Notes: generated from the sequence alone by a model not told the origin. Positions 39,010-49,238 are shown, numbered from the stretch's first letter. The stretch: DNA of 64,000 bases from Alteromonas sp. KUL42 (GCF_006538325.1 NZ_BJKK01000006.1:62001-126000); one strand, 5' to 3'. Translations and numbers: made by a program.

Positions 39010-40077
39010 CTAAATTGCAAGAGCCAAAAGGCGTTCTCGTGTTTTATCGCCATAATGGACGTTTTTCCACAGTGCATCACACAAACTTTGGATGTCAGAG
39101 AAATCGCCTTTCTTAAGCCAGTCAATTAGTATAGTGGGATCATCAGGAAAGGTGATCGCTTCATTTTCGGGGGCTTCTAACCACTCTTCAACAATATCTG
39201 TGTCTAACTGGAATAGCGTTTGGCATAGGTCAAGTTTGTTGAGGGTTAACACGTTAGAGAGCTGCTCAAACTGCCCATGTAATGGTTTGATGAGCAATTT
39301 CTTGCCCAATTGCAGAGCTTCACTCGACAATTCGAAACCACCATTGGCGATAACGCCATCACAATGCTGAAGTGCGCGCTGAAAATGTTTCTTGGAAGTA
39401 GGATTCCAGCGAATATGACCTTCTTCTCTAACTTCCCCAATGTCGGGATGAAAGCACTCAAAAGCCTGGTCGCTTAAGGGTTCAAGCATTTGCTGGATAT
39501 CGTCGACTTCTTCGAAAGGAAGATAAACCAGTACATGCCCTCGGGCAGGCGCAATGGCGGGCTTATCTGCTACAAATGGTGGAATGATTGGCTGATTGAA
39601 ATGATACCAATGTACGCCCAGTTGAAGCTGGGTTGGAGCAAACAGCTTTACAAGGAGTGAGTCTAAAATGGTATTACCGCTTTTAGGCACGTCATAAGAA
39701 AAAGCCGCTTGATGACTAATTGATATTGAAGGGAGGTTATTGCGCTTCGCTGCCCACGCTGTCACGGGCTCAAAGTCATTGATTAATAAATCATAACCAT
39801 TGACATCAAAAGCTTTTACGTCATTGGAGAATTGACGGAGGTTGGCTCGGCGAACAGTGCCCCACTTATCTACTTTGCCACCCTTAGTGATAAAGCTTAA
39901 TCCAGTTAGGGTTCGGTACTCACCAAATACATCCATATCGAAATACTTTTCAGGGGCACGGCCACTAAAAACGAAGTCTACATCAATGTCGCTGCGCTGT
40001 GCTAATGCAGAAGCCATAATTCGAGCGCGAGCGATGTGACCATTACCCGTGCCTTGGACACCATATAAAAGTTTCAT
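39010..40077 (-). CDS. MJ1255/VC2487-type glycosyltransferase
   Basis: A 355-residue GT-B fold transferase from ATG 40077 (MKLLYGVQGTGNGHIARAR). The N-terminal NGHIARA loop and the C-terminal ANGGFELSSEALQLGKKLL segment match the UDP-sugar-binding halves of this family. ATG at 40077 is favoured because it sits 1 nt after the PAP2 stop with GGGG just before; the frame is open to 40095. Acceptor unknown. Pairing with a PAP2 phosphatase suggests lipid or envelope glycan work, which is inference. Confidence 0.86.
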   Translation of the reverse strand: MKLLYGVQGTGNGHIARARIMASALAQRSDIDVDFVFSGRAPEKYFDMDVFGEYRTLTGLSFITKGGKVDKWGTVRRANLRQFSNDVKAFDVNGYDLLINDFEPVTAWAAKRNNLPSISISHQAAFSYDVPKSGNTILDSLLVKLFAPTQLQLGVHWYHFNQPIIPPFVADKPAIAPARGHVLVYLPFEEVDDIQQMLEPLSDQAFECFHPDIGEVREEGHIRWNPTSKKHFQRALQHCDGVIANGGFELSSEALQLGKKLLIKPLHGQFEQLSNVLTLNKLDLCQTLFQLDTDIVEEWLEAPENEAITFPDDPTILIDWLKKGDFSDIQSLCDALWKNVHYGDKTRERLLALAI

Positions 40078-40078
40078 A

Positions 40079-40597
40079 TTACCCCAGAATGGCAAGACTT
40101 AATGAAGCGATAGTGATACCCAGAAAAGTGCCGGCCACTACGTCTGATGGATAATGCACTCCCAGTAAAACCCGTGAAAGCCCTATTAAGGCTGCCCAGC
40201 AGTAAGCGAGCAAAGTAAATGAGGGATAATAGTATGCAACAATACTTGCCATTAGCCATGCAGCGGCGGTGTGCCCTGAAGGCAGAGAGAACTTGTCTGA
40301 GGGGGTAACGTGTGCAGTAAGGTTTATGAGAAAATCACAAGGGCGAGGCCGTTTGAACATCTTCTTCAACATCACATACAATGGAAGCTCTAACGCATAG
40401 GCCATAAGTGCCGTGTAAAGGAAAAGCTCGCCGTGCTCAGGCTCAAATGCCCACAACAGCATACCAATGGCGAAATACAAGTATCCATCACCGGTCTTAG
40501 AAAGCCAGATGATACTGCGACAGTCTCTTTTTTGCGTCAGTTTATAGAGGCGATAAAAAAGGTCGGTATCGTATTTCGTCAACGATTTTATCAGCAT
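40079..40597 (-). CDS. PAP2-superfamily phosphatase
   Basis: A 172-residue integral membrane phosphatase with about five TM segments. The three PAP2 motifs are present: KMFKRPRPCDF (K-x6-RP form), SLPSGHTAAA (PSGH) and SRVLLGVHYPSDVVAGT (SRx5Hx3D). The family removes phosphate from phosphatidic acid, phosphatidylglycerophosphate or undecaprenyl pyrophosphate. The stop is 1 nt from the glycosyltransferase ATG, so the two are co-translated. Start of the minus-strand run that continues to yigB. Confidence 0.9.
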   Translation of the reverse strand: MLIKSLTKYDTDLFYRLYKLTQKRDCRSIIWLSKTGDGYLYFAIGMLLWAFEPEHGELFLYTALMAYALELPLYVMLKKMFKRPRPCDFLINLTAHVTPSDKFSLPSGHTAAAWLMASIVAYYYPSFTLLAYCWAALIGLSRVLLGVHYPSDVVAGTFLGITIASLSLAILG

Positions 40598-40933
40598 CGC
40601 CTTGTCCTCTATGTGTTGATTAATAAGTAGGCTAAGTGCGATGTGTGACCAGTGGGTGAAGAAAAAAAGAAACTTTTCTTACAATGGTACTCAACTGAGG
40701 GTACTGGTCTATTGTTACTGCCTGTAATATCGCCCACGAATTCATGCCTTCTACACTTAATCAAAGCAAGATATGTGCTAAGTTCGAGGGTAATGTAATA
40801 AATACATTCGATTTTTCACCAATCAATACAATTCGATGAATCGCATTAAATCAGTGGTTTGCAAGGCAACATTTAATGCTATGCTAAGGTTGTAAAAGTC
40901 GTCCTAACCCTCTTGATAAAGTAAGGCACAACA
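40598..40933. other. divergent promoter region of PAP2 and rraA
   Basis: 336 nt with outward-facing genes. A candidate extended −10 for rraA is listed separately. No ORF with a ribosome site and no RNA gene were recognised. The sequence is AT-rich (about 40780-40860). Confidence 0.55.
40858..40885 (+). promoter_or_regulatory. candidate rraA promoter
   Basis: TTTGCA (40858-40863) and TATGCT (40880-40885) are spaced 16 nt apart, with TG one base before the −10 (extended −10). It lies about 50 nt before the rraA ATG. Eye-based call only. Confidence 0.38.
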
Positions 40934-41419
40934 ATGGAATACAACACATCTGAATTATGTGATTTGTTTGCAGACAGCGTAGACGTGGTCGATCCAATTT
41001 TCGCGAGCTTTGGTGGCCGTTACTCTTTTGGAGGGGAAATCACAACCATCAAATGTTTTGAAGATAGAGGGTTAATCGACAGAGTGTTGGCTCAACCAGG
41101 AGCTGGGAAAGTTCTGTTGATCGATGGTGGCGGCTCGACACGTCGCGCATTATTCGATGCATCCTCTGCACAAATTGCCATCGATAACGATTGGGAAGGC
41201 GTTGTGTGCTATGGCAGCGTTAGAGAAATTGATAGTTTGGCGGAGCTGGACATCGGTGTTTTAGCTGTCGCTGCTATCCCGGTTAATGCAGATAGCGAAA
41301 GTACAGGGGAAGTGGATGTACCGGTGAATTTTGGCGGCGTTACTTTCTTGCCTGAAGATCACTTATATGCCGATAGTACAGGGGTTATCTTATCTCCTGA
41401 GCCGCTCGATATTGACTAA
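40934..41419 (+). CDS. rraA: ribonuclease E activity regulator RraA
   Basis: A 161-residue trimeric protein that binds RNase E and lowers its activity, stabilising many mRNAs. Family landmarks are [15 protein letters not shown], the [11 protein letters not shown] loop, [15 protein letters not shown] and [19 protein letters not shown] lies 10 nt before the ATG. Length matches E. coli RraA. Single-gene unit, ended by a strong inverted repeat. Confidence 0.97.
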   Translation: MEYNTSELCDLFADSVDVVDPIFASFGGRYSFGGEITTIKCFEDRGLIDRVLAQPGAGKVLLIDGGGSTRRALFDASSAQIAIDNDWEGVVCYGSVREIDSLAELDIGVLAVAAIPVNADSESTGEVDVPVNFGGVTFLPEDHLYADSTGVILSPEPLDID

Positions 41420-41439
41420 ATCAGCTAATTTTCACCAAT

Positions 41440-41467
41440 GTGTACAAGGCTAAATAGCCTTGTACAC
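41440..41467. terminator. strong inverted repeat between convergent rraA and nuclease genes
   Basis: GTGTACAAGGC (41440-41450) pairs perfectly with GCCTTGTACAC (41457-41467) around a 6-nt loop. It lies in the 57-nt gap between two stops. It lacks a T tract on either exit, so it may act as a processing or blocking hairpin rather than a classic terminator. Confidence 0.6.
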
Positions 41468-41476
41468 AAAAATACA

Positions 41477-42280
41477 TCACTTGTTCGCAGCCTCAAACAC
41501 AGCATTGAGATAAAGCGCAATACGTATCCCCGCCATTTGTAAGCGCGTTTTGGCAGTGGGGAGGTTTACATATAAATAGTCATAATTGATGTCATTCGCG
41601 TTTTTAGGGTAAATGGTATCGCGAATTTCCGTACTCTCTTTTATCCACACCATTACGTCAGTGGTCGCCCATTGACGAATTTCTTCTGCAGTAATGGCTT
41701 CAGTTAACCACTGTGTCCATTCCGTGTATGACAACTGGCGTTGGTCTAGCATTTCTGAATCCCAAACTCTATGTAAGTTAGAGTCTTGCCAGAAGAAACG
41801 AACCTTAACATCGTTGCCCCCTCTATCAGTGCCATTACCTGCGTGAAGAGGTTGGTGCAAGTCACCAATAATATGCACGATAAACTGCAGTGCTAGGCGT
41901 TTTTCTTCTAAGCTTGCAGTTTTGCTTTTCAGGGTTTGAGTAAACTGAGTTAATGCTGTCACTGCGTCGCCTTCTTCGGGCGCATTTTCTATCGAGTAGG
42001 TTGTACCATGGGGAACCGAGACATAATGCCAAGGGCTTGCAGTCTTTTGCCAAAATTCGCTCTTATCTGAACGCATGTCATCGGCGTGGGTAGCCGCTTG
42101 CGCAAGTGAGCCATTGGGCAATAACTCCATAAGCGCTGCGCGTGATAACGGGCTTAAATACTGCTCTGCAATAGCGCCTGTTACGCGATGACCTGTTTGC
42201 CCCCAACCAAAGACAGGTGTTGCAACGCTTAAAGTGAGGAACGTGCTCAGCGCAATGGCACAGGTTTTATTGATCAACAT
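41477..42280 (-). CDS. S1/P1-type nuclease, secreted
   Basis: Zn-dependent single-strand nuclease/3'-nucleotidase. ATG at 42280 gives the signal peptide [20 protein letters not shown] and a mature N-terminus at GWGQTGHRV, where the Trp and His ligate zinc. Other ligands lie in [21 protein letters not shown] and [24 protein letters not shown]. 267 residues. The frame opens further upstream (42319) but that start would spoil the signal. It overlaps the ubiX 3' end by 7 nt. Role: scavenging phosphate or nucleosides from external nucleic acid. Confidence 0.93.
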   Translation of the reverse strand: MLINKTCAIALSTFLTLSVATPVFGWGQTGHRVTGAIAEQYLSPLSRAALMELLPNGSLAQAATHADDMRSDKSEFWQKTASPWHYVSVPHGTTYSIENAPEEGDAVTALTQFTQTLKSKTASLEEKRLALQFIVHIIGDLHQPLHAGNGTDRGGNDVKVRFFWQDSNLHRVWDSEMLDQRQLSYTEWTQWLTEAITAEEIRQWATTDVMVWIKESTEIRDTIYPKNANDINYDYLYVNLPTAKTRLQMAGIRIALYLNAVFEAANK

Positions 42281-42915
42281 GAAGAACCCTTTGTGTGTTT
42301 CGATGATTGGTAACCCCATCTGGCTACCAAAGATTGTTCTATTCCTAAGTGGTCTAGTATACGTGCCACCACAAAGTCTACCAGGTCGTCTATAGATTCT
42401 GGATTGTGATAAAAGCCCGGCGAGGCAGGCATAATTGTGGCACCCATTTGTGACAGCTTTACCATATTCTCTAAGTGAATAGTGGAGAGTGGCATTTCTC
42501 TCGGTACTAAGATAAGTTGACCGCGCTCTTTGAGTACCACATCTGCAGCGCGTTCGATTAGGTTGTCACTCGCGCCAATGCTAATTGCTGATAAGGTGCC
42601 AGTTGAACACGGGCAAACTACCATTTTTGCAGGCGCTGCTGAACCTGAAGCAACTGGTGAAAACCATTCTTCCTTTCCAAAAACTTTAATTTGGTCGGGC
42701 TTTGCATTGCAATGTTGCGAAAAAAAGGTCGCAACGTCTTCTGGCCGAGCCGGAATTTTAATGTTTTGTTCAGTAGCGAACACCACTTTAGCAGCGGACG
42801 ATATCAGGACATAAACTTGATAGTCTGCCTTAACGAGTGACTGAAGAAGTGTTAACGCATAAGGAGCACCTGACGCCCCTGTGATAGCAAGCGTTACCTG
42901 CTTATCGTGTTTCAT
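42274..42915 (-). CDS. ubiX: flavin prenyltransferase UbiX
   Basis: Makes prenylated FMN, the cofactor of UbiD decarboxylase in ubiquinone synthesis. The FMN-binding [40 protein letters not shown] and [16 protein letters not shown] are all in place. 213 residues. It lies 94 nt downstream of mpl on the same strand. No ubiD is in the window. The signature LILVPRE is typical. Confidence 0.96.
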   Translation of the reverse strand: MKHDKQVTLAITGASGAPYALTLLQSLVKADYQVYVLISSAAKVVFATEQNIKIPARPEDVATFFSQHCNAKPDQIKVFGKEEWFSPVASGSAAPAKMVVCPCSTGTLSAISIGASDNLIERAADVVLKERGQLILVPREMPLSTIHLENMVKLSQMGATIMPASPGFYHNPESIDDLVDFVVARILDHLGIEQSLVARWGYQSSKHTKGSSC

Positions 42916-43009
42916 TATATTGCCTCATTGTTTGGCTTCATTTGATATTTCTTAACTATGTCTCTGCGAGCATTTTTATGCTGCCAGAATTTTGCACTGA
43001 TGAACTCGC

Positions 43010-44359
43010 TTATTGAGCCTCTAGTGCAGTGAGAATTCGACTGTGAATACCCTCAAAGCCACCATTGCTCATAACAAGAATATGGTCGCCTGGTTGTGCT
43101 ACGTGAGCTAACTCCTTTACGATCGCTTCCACGCTATTAAAGCAGGTTGTGGGCGTGGTACTTAAGCTGGCCGTTTCTGATAAAGACCAGTCCATTCCTT
43201 CAGGTTCGTATAGCAACGTCATATCAGCATTTTGCCAAGATTGCGCCAATGTATCTTTGTGTATACCCATCTTCATGGTATTAGAGCGAGGTTCTAGTAC
43301 GGCTATAATGCGTGCACCTCCAACACGGTTACGCAGGCCATCAAGTGTGGTTGCAATGGCGGTTGGATGGTGCGCGAAATCGTCATACACAGTAACGTTA
43401 TTCACCGTACCTTTAATTTCCATGCGTCGTTTAACGTTCTTGAAATAAGACAAAGCTTCAATAGCATCGTTAAGTGTAACACCGGCGTGATGTGCTGCTG
43501 CTATGGCCATTAAGGCGTTGTCCACATTATGCTGACCGAGTAATGACCAAGTCACAGTTCCTACTTGAACGCTGTTATGTAGAATGTGAAAAGCGCTGCC
43601 ATCGCTTTGTATCAACTCTGCTTGCCATTCTTTCCCAAGCGATTGGCGCGATGACCAACAACCGCGAGCTAAGGTTTCTTCAATGGAAGGAGTGTTGTTG
43701 GGTGTGAGTATCAATCCATTTTGCGGCACCATTCTTACTAGATGATGGAACTGGGTTTGAATTGCGCCAAGGTCAGCAAAGATATCAGCGTGATCAAATT
43801 CTAAGTTATTAATAACAAGAGTTTTAGGGCGATAATGCACAAACTTGGAGCGCTTATCGAAAAATGCACTGTCGTATTCGTCTGCTTCAATAACAAAGAA
43901 CGGGCTATCTCCAACACGCGCAGAGACACCAAAGTTTTCAGGTACGCCACCTATCAAATAACCTGGGTTTAACCCAGCGTGCTCTAAAATCCAGGCAACG
44001 ATGCTGCTGGTGGTAGTTTTACCGTGTGTGCCTGAAACCCCAATTACCCATCGGTCTTTCAATAGATTGTCGAGTAACCATTGAGGGCCGCTAGTGTAGG
44101 GTAAGTTTCGGTCCAAAACGTACTCAACGGCAGGGTTGCCTCGAGACATTGCGTTACCAATAACAACCATATCTGGGGCAGGATTAAATTGGCTTTCGTC
44201 ATACCCTTCGGTTAACTCAATACCCAAGGCTTCAAGTTGTGTGCTCATGGGCGGGTAGACGTTTTTGTCTGAACCGGTCACTTTGTGGCCCATGGCTTTG
44301 GCAATAGCAGCAATACCACCCATAAAACTGCCGCAAATACCTAGTATATGTACATGCAT
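43010..44359 (-). CDS. mpl: UDP-N-acetylmuramate:L-alanyl-gamma-D-glutamyl-meso-DAP ligase
   Basis: Recycles murein tripeptide onto UDP-MurNAc. Mur-ligase fold: N-terminal Rossmann part (MHVHILGICGSFMGGIAAIA), ATP loop GVSGTHGKTTTSSIVAWILE, the central ENNLEFDHADIF-like metal site (INNLEFDHADIF), and C-terminal DDFAHHPTAIATTL. 449 residues, as in E. coli Mpl. GICGSFMGG distinguishes it from MurC. Divergent from fbp, upstream of ubiX. Confidence 0.96.
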   Translation of the reverse strand: MHVHILGICGSFMGGIAAIAKAMGHKVTGSDKNVYPPMSTQLEALGIELTEGYDESQFNPAPDMVVIGNAMSRGNPAVEYVLDRNLPYTSGPQWLLDNLLKDRWVIGVSGTHGKTTTSSIVAWILEHAGLNPGYLIGGVPENFGVSARVGDSPFFVIEADEYDSAFFDKRSKFVHYRPKTLVINNLEFDHADIFADLGAIQTQFHHLVRMVPQNGLILTPNNTPSIEETLARGCWSSRQSLGKEWQAELIQSDGSAFHILHNSVQVGTVTWSLLGQHNVDNALMAIAAAHHAGVTLNDAIEALSYFKNVKRRMEIKGTVNNVTVYDDFAHHPTAIATTLDGLRNRVGGARIIAVLEPRSNTMKMGIHKDTLAQSWQNADMTLLYEPEGMDWSLSETASLSTTPTTCFNSVEAIVKELAHVAQPGDHILVMSNGGFEGIHSRILTALEAQ

Positions 44360-44677
44360 AGTGCATTCTCAACGAATTATCATGTGATGGGGTTACTGTA
44401 TCAGAACCTAATTACACAGGGATAACGCAATTTCCCAAAAAAACGTCGTACTAACGTAAAATCGTTGCTACATCAACTGGTATGGTGTGTAAATGGCATA
44501 CTATAAGCATATTCCACTTCGTGTCGAACACGGTTACAATCTACACACACAGGGTCAATATTCGTGCTTAAGGTAAAAATATTGATTTACCTGTCAATGT
44601 TGTGAGCGATAAGCCGGTAAGGAAAGCTGGGCACCTTACAACATAAAACCCTACACACCAAAAAAGGCTTACATTCA
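44360..44677. other. divergent promoter region of mpl and fbp
   Basis: 318 nt. It should hold both promoters, but I could not fix −35/−10 pairs with confidence. A small hairpin, GTAAGG (44617-44622) with CCTTAC (44634-44639), lies in the fbp leader. No ORF or RNA gene recognised. Confidence 0.5.
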
Positions 44678-45646
44678 ATGAAACGTTTAAACTCCCAACT
44701 GCAACAAGATGGCGCGCCACTTGAGTTGATCTTACTCATTCGAACGCTACTTGCAGGCTGTAAAGAAATTTCTTTCCGCGTGAGTCAAGGTGCGCTTGCA
44801 GGCGTACTTGGTTCAACGCTTTCTGAAAATGTTCAAGGCGAAACCCAAAAGAAGCTCGACGTTATCTCTAACCATATTTTAAAAGATACGCTACGGGAAT
44901 CAGGTTATGTGAAAGCGATTTCGTCGGAAGAAGAAGACGATGTTGTACCGTGTAACCCAGAAGGTAAGTATTTGGTGAGCTTTGATCCACTCGATGGTTC
45001 ATCAAACACTGAAATTAACAGCCTGATAGGGACCATATTTTCTATAGCGCATGCTCCTCAATGGATGGACGCTGACGACCCTTCTGCATTTCTACAGCCC
45101 GGTACGCAAATGGTTGCAGCAGGTTATGTACTTTACGGGCCATCAACCATGTTGGCGCTAACCACTGGCCGTGGCACACATATTTATACACTTGATAAAA
45201 CCCATGGCGGCTTCCTGCTTACGCATCCTAATATTCAAGTACCAACAGAAACCTCTGAGTTTTCAATAAACGCATCAAATCAGCGTCATTGGGAACCATC
45301 AATGCAAGCCTATGTTGCTGACTTGTTGGCGGGCAAAGATGGCCCACGAGGCAAGGACTTTAATATGCGTTGGGTTGCAGCGATGGTGGGTGATATACAT
45401 CGTCTATTATGTCGCGGTGGTATTTTTATGTATCCCTTTGACAATCGCGACCCGTCAAAACCAGGTAAATTACGCCTGTTATATGAAGCAAACCCAATGG
45501 CATTTTTGATGGAACAAGCGGGTGGTAAAGCGGAAACCGGCAATGGTCGCATTTTAGAGGTTATGCCAGAAGAAATTCATCAGCGCGTGCCTTGCCTTAT
45601 TGGTTCAAAAGACGAAGTCGATATGTGCCTGAGTTATCGAGAGTAG
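44678..45646 (+). CDS. fbp: fructose-1,6-bisphosphatase class I
   Basis: Gluconeogenic phosphatase giving fructose 6-phosphate. SSEEEDDVV and [14 protein letters not shown] carry the metal-binding acidic residues, and [24 protein letters not shown] holds the substrate-binding and Lys residues. 322 residues, normal for class I. An AAGG lies 12 nt before the ATG (weak SD). Typical AMP regulation is a family property. Followed by a possible terminator and ppa. Confidence 0.97.
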   Translation: MKRLNSQLQQDGAPLELILLIRTLLAGCKEISFRVSQGALAGVLGSTLSENVQGETQKKLDVISNHILKDTLRESGYVKAISSEEEDDVVPCNPEGKYLVSFDPLDGSSNTEINSLIGTIFSIAHAPQWMDADDPSAFLQPGTQMVAAGYVLYGPSTMLALTTGRGTHIYTLDKTHGGFLLTHPNIQVPTETSEFSINASNQRHWEPSMQAYVADLLAGKDGPRGKDFNMRWVAAMVGDIHRLLCRGGIFMYPFDNRDPSKPGKLRLLYEANPMAFLMEQAGGKAETGNGRILEVMPEEIHQRVPCLIGSKDEVDMCLSYRE

Positions 45647-45696
45647 GCCAAATAGACCTACTGGCGGCAAAATTTAATAAAAAATACTGAGAATAC

Positions 45697-45727
45697 TACG
45701 ACAAGAGTCGTAAACCGTTTTTATTTT
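45697..45727 (+). terminator. possible fbp terminator
   Basis: TACGAC (45697-45702) pairs with GTCGTA (45707-45712) around AAGA. TTTTTATTTT begins 5 nt after the stem. The stem is short and the gap to the T tract is unusual. Confidence 0.4.
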
Positions 45728-45787
45728 GCCGCGGTCACCGTATACTTAGGGCCAAAATTTTAAACATATCAATGAAAGGATCGAAGA

Positions 45788-46318
45788 ATGAGCTTAAGTG
45801 CTATTTCTGCTGGTAAGAATGTGCCAGACGAAGTTAACGTGATCATCGAAATTCCAGCCCACGCTGACCCGGTGAAGTACGAAGTAGATAAAGACACAGG
45901 TGCGCTTTTTGTTGACCGCTTCATGGCAACATGTATGCACTACCCAACGAACTACGGTTACGTGAACAACACATTGTCTGAAGACGGTGACCCAGTTGAC
46001 GTACTTGTTATGACACCTTTCCCACTACTTGCGGGTTCTGTTATCAAGTGCCGTCCTGTTGGCGTACTTAACATGACTGACGAGTCAGGTAAAGATGCGA
46101 AAGTACTTGCTGTACCGGTAGACAAACTGTCTACTATCTATCGCGACGTTAAAGAAATTTCAGACGTGCCTCCGCTACTACTTAAGCAAATTGAGCACTT
46201 CTTTGAACATTACAAAGATCTTGAGCCAGGTAAGTGGGTTAAAGTTGACGGCTGGGCAGATGCTGCTGCAGCAAAAGACGAAATTACCGCAAGTATCGCG
46301 CGTTTCGAAGCAGAATAA
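45788..46318 (+). CDS. ppa: inorganic pyrophosphatase (family I)
   Basis: Hydrolyses pyrophosphate, driving biosynthesis. The family signature [15 protein letters not shown] (metal-binding Asp trio) is intact, with [17 protein letters not shown] and the later [12 protein letters not shown]. 176 residues. SD AAGGA lies 10 nt before the ATG. A strong terminator follows, so it is a single-gene unit. Confidence 0.98.
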   Translation: MSLSAISAGKNVPDEVNVIIEIPAHADPVKYEVDKDTGALFVDRFMATCMHYPTNYGYVNNTLSEDGDPVDVLVMTPFPLLAGSVIKCRPVGVLNMTDESGKDAKVLAVPVDKLSTIYRDVKEISDVPPLLLKQIEHFFEHYKDLEPGKWVKVDGWADAAAAKDEITASIARFEAE

Positions 46319-46342
46319 TTTAACCTGCGTGCAATTGATGCT

Positions 46343-46372
46343 AAAAAGGCTGGTACTATCCAGCCTTTTTTT
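46343..46372 (+). terminator. rho-independent terminator of ppa
   Basis: GGCTGG (46348-46353) pairs with CCAGCC (46360-46365) around a 6-nt loop, flanked by A5 before and T7 after. It lies 30 nt after the ppa stop. Confidence 0.9.
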
Positions 46373-46396
46373 ATTTGTTTGAAAAATAGAGTGTGT

Positions 46397-46882
46397 ATGA
46401 CTCATCGAAACACAACGTTTAAACTGTTATTTACTTTGCTGTTTACTTTACTGGGCGCTAGAGCGTTGGCAGATGAAGCACCAGTTGAAGTGTATTGGGA
46501 AGACTTAGTCCCCGAGGGCTTTAATGAGTTAGCACCGCCTGCTGTGCAGCACAATGGAGAAATGAGTCAACTTCAACCCGATGCACCTGTTGTTGCAACC
46601 TACGATGGTAAACGCGTAAAAATACCTGGTTTTGTTGTTCCTCTGGAAGGTACAGCAGAATTGACGACGGAATTCCTTTTAGTACCGTATTTTGGCGCGT
46701 GTATCCATGTACCCCCGCCGCCTTCAAATCAAATTGTTTACGTGAAGTTTGAAGAAGGCGTACGCATTGACAATATTTATGATGCTATTTGGGTAACCGG
46801 TGAGCTTTCCACAGATGGCTGGAAAGGTGATATTGCGTCGGTGGGCTACCGTTTAAAAGGTGAACTCGTAGAAGCGTTTTAG
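46397..46882 (+). CDS. DUF3299 exported protein
   Basis: A 161-residue protein with signal peptide (MTHRNTTFKLLFTLLFTLLG then ARALA) and a DUF3299 domain: VYWEDLVPEGF near the N-terminus and FLLVPYFGACIHVPPPPSNQ in the middle, with the single Cys-x-x-Val in GACIHV. The family occurs near lipoprotein-release-type ABC transporters elsewhere; none is here. ATG 46397 is chosen over an upstream TTG (46379). Function unknown. Confidence 0.88.
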   Translation: MTHRNTTFKLLFTLLFTLLGARALADEAPVEVYWEDLVPEGFNELAPPAVQHNGEMSQLQPDAPVVATYDGKRVKIPGFVVPLEGTAELTTEFLLVPYFGACIHVPPPPSNQIVYVKFEEGVRIDNIYDAIWVTGELSTDGWKGDIASVGYRLKGELVEAF

Positions 46883-46920
46883 TAATGTAGGGGCTGCCTA
46901 ATGATCCCTAATAACCATAG

Positions 46921-48223
46921 TCAGCCTCTAATAATATCAGCCAAATCGCGCGCAAACGTATCAGCGGTTTTTGCCTCTATTTTTTGAATACTCACTCTTA
47001 TAGCTTCAGACTTCGTGTCTACGTCAAACGAGCTTCCCGGCCTCACTAACCACCCTTTGCGCGTAAGCGAAAACGCAGTTGCCTGACTGTCTTGCTTTAC
47101 GGGAACCCACACATTTAGCCCATCAATTGTATCAACTAATGAAATACCGTGGTGTTTCAATGCCTGTATAAGTGTGCTTCGGTGGGCCGCACAATGCGCT
47201 TTAGCAAGATGCAATTGCTGTACGAATTTATCGTTTGTTAGACAGGTATACACCATAGCCTGAAGCACGCGACTAACCCAAGACATGCCTGGAGCAAGAC
47301 GTGTATTAATGCGTTTAACTGATTCGCGGTCAGCAGCCACAAAGGCCATTCGAAGATCTGGTCCTAAGCCTTTGGACACCGAGCGATATATTGCCCAGTT
47401 GCGTGTTGTGGGGGGAATAACAGAGTAGTGTGGAGTCAGGGCAAGTAATGAAAAGTGGTCGTCTTCCATTACAATCACATCAGGATAGCGCGCAAGCACG
47501 CTTTTAATTTCCTCGGCTCGTTCTTGGGTAATATTAACGCCCGTTGGATTGTGCGCCCTAGGTGTAACCAATACCGCCTTTGCGCCCTTTTCTAGCGCCG
47601 CCTCAAGGGCTTCAGCTTGCATACCATGCTCATCGACCGTTGCACCAATCACTTGCATTCCAGCCAAACGAATAGCGTTGGCTGAACTGATATAACAAGG
47701 GTCTTCAACAACCACTTTGTCTCCGGGAACGAGATGCGCTGCCATCATACGCTCAAGGGTGTCTATGGCGCCGTTACACAGGGTGATTTTAAAGTTTTGA
47801 GGGCATGCGCCTTTAAACCAATTACGTCCATACTCCTCCACGTGAGGAAGAATGGTCTCTTCACCATAAAGGTACTGATTGAAAAGCGTAGATGCAGCAA
47901 CGTCATTTAAATCAGGCAGCCACGCTTTGCTTGGGCTGCCATCGGCTAGATCAAAGAGCTCCGTTTTTGTTGCGCCCTCTTGCTCTCCTGGTTTTAGGTC
48001 AGCGCATATACGCGTGCCTAAACGCCCTTGTGTAATTGCTATACCCGCTTTAGATAAACGTTGGTAGGCTGAAGAAACGGTATTCCTGTTCACGCCAAGC
48101 TGTTGTGCAAGCTCTCTTACGGGGGGGGAGTGAGTCACCGGTTTGCAGATCACCTGACTTAGTAAGTTCACGCACTGACTCAAAAATTTCTTGCGCAGAA
48201 TGACCTGAAATCTTGACTTTCAT
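46921..48223 (-). pseudogene. MocR-type regulator (GntR winged helix + PLP aminotransferase), split by a 1-nt frameshift
   Basis: ATG at 48223 opens MKVKISGHSAQEIFES and QTGDSLPP, a GntR N-terminus, in a frame that breaks at the G8 run 48121-48128. Removing one base joins it to VRELAQQLGVNRNTVSSAYQ. The full product is 433 residues: winged helix 1-75, then an aminotransferase-like domain with TPRAHNPTGVN and the PLP-Lys region YRSVSKGLGPDLR. Such regulators bind PLP and control neighbouring metabolism genes. Divergent from the DapA-like/MFS pair, the likely target. Probably a sequencing error. Confidence 0.85.
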
Positions 48224-48317
48224 TTTTGTCCTATGTCAATATTGTTTTTGTCATGGGGTTTTGCTGTTGTCCCATGTTTTCATTTTATTACTGTATTTTA
48301 AACAAAGAGTACGCCCA

Positions 48318-49211
48318 ATGTTTACTGGTTTATCAGCTTTTCCTATTACGCCTTTTAAAAACGAGCACATTGACCATAACGCATTTGTACGGATTATAGA
48401 AAACCTTGTTTCCGCAAATGTTGAATCAATTTGTGCTATGGGTTCAACCGGACTGTATCCTTACTTAACCAGAGCGCAATTATCTGAACTAACCACATTG
48501 GCAGTTGAACAGGCTACGGATATTCCCGTTATGGTGGGTGTAGGAGCGCTACGAACTATTGATGTTTTACACAATGTGGAAGCAGTGCAAAAAGCAGGAG
48601 CGAAAGCAGTACTCTTAGCGCCAGTTTCCTATCACCCGCTTAACGAAGACGAAGTGTTTAGTTTGTATAGTGCAGTAAGTCAGGCAGTATCTGTCCCTGT
48701 TTGCGTATATGAAAACCCTAGAGTAACCAACTTTACTTTCAGTGATGCACTTTACCGTCGAATTGCTGAACTTCCGAATATTGGTGCAATAAAGATCCCG
48801 GGTATGCCGTTTGCGACACAGCAGGGTTCTGAGCGTTTAGCAACACTGAGAGGCTTACTTCCTGAACATATTGCAATTGGCGTCAGTGGTGATGCCTTTG
48901 GCGCTAAAGGAATGGCTGAAGGCTGTGACTTGTGGCTTTCTGTTATTGGTGGAATGTTTCCTAGAACAGTCAAACATATTATTGCGCTTGCTCAGTCGAA
49001 TGAGTCAGCGAATGCTAATACGGTATCAGAGTCGTTGAACGGTGTTTGGGAGCTATTTGCACGTAATGGTGGTGGATTAAGAGTAATGGCTGCTGTGGCT
49101 GACATTCTTGGCTTTTGCGAAGGCAATAGCTTACCATCACCGTTTTTACCAATAAGCTCGAAAGACCATATGGAATTGGACAATCTAATTAATAAGTTGA
49201 ACTTGGTATAA
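48318..49211 (+). CDS. dihydrodipicolinate synthase/NAL-family lyase
   Basis: A 297-residue class I aldolase. GSTGLYPYLTRAQ holds the carboxylate-binding loop, VCVYENPR the active-site Tyr and IGAIKIPGMPF the Schiff-base Lys. The family includes DHDPS, N-acetylneuraminate lyase and KDG aldolase. It lies next to a MocR-type regulator and an MFS transporter, not lysine genes, so a catabolic lyase for an imported compound is more likely than lysine synthesis. ATG at 48318 fits the family start; the frame is open upstream to 48213 but that part is not coding-like. Confidence 0.92.
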   Translation: MFTGLSAFPITPFKNEHIDHNAFVRIIENLVSANVESICAMGSTGLYPYLTRAQLSELTTLAVEQATDIPVMVGVGALRTIDVLHNVEAVQKAGAKAVLLAPVSYHPLNEDEVFSLYSAVSQAVSVPVCVYENPRVTNFTFSDALYRRIAELPNIGAIKIPGMPFATQQGSERLATLRGLLPEHIAIGVSGDAFGAKGMAEGCDLWLSVIGGMFPRTVKHIIALAQSNESANANTVSESLNGVWELFARNGGGLRVMAAVADILGFCEGNSLPSPFLPISSKDHMELDNLINKLNLV

Positions 49212-49238
49212 CCTCACTTGCATTTGAAGGTATCTGCG

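Noticed and set aside
45642..45662. Hairpin AGTAGG/CCTACT at the fbp stop
   Set aside because: Short stem overlapping the stop codon without a T tract; the next hairpin is a better terminator candidate.
48213..48317. Upstream extension of the DapA-like gene
   Set aside because: Hydrophobic Phe/Leu/Cys-rich run without a family match, overlapping the divergent regulator start; the ATG at 48318 fits the family.
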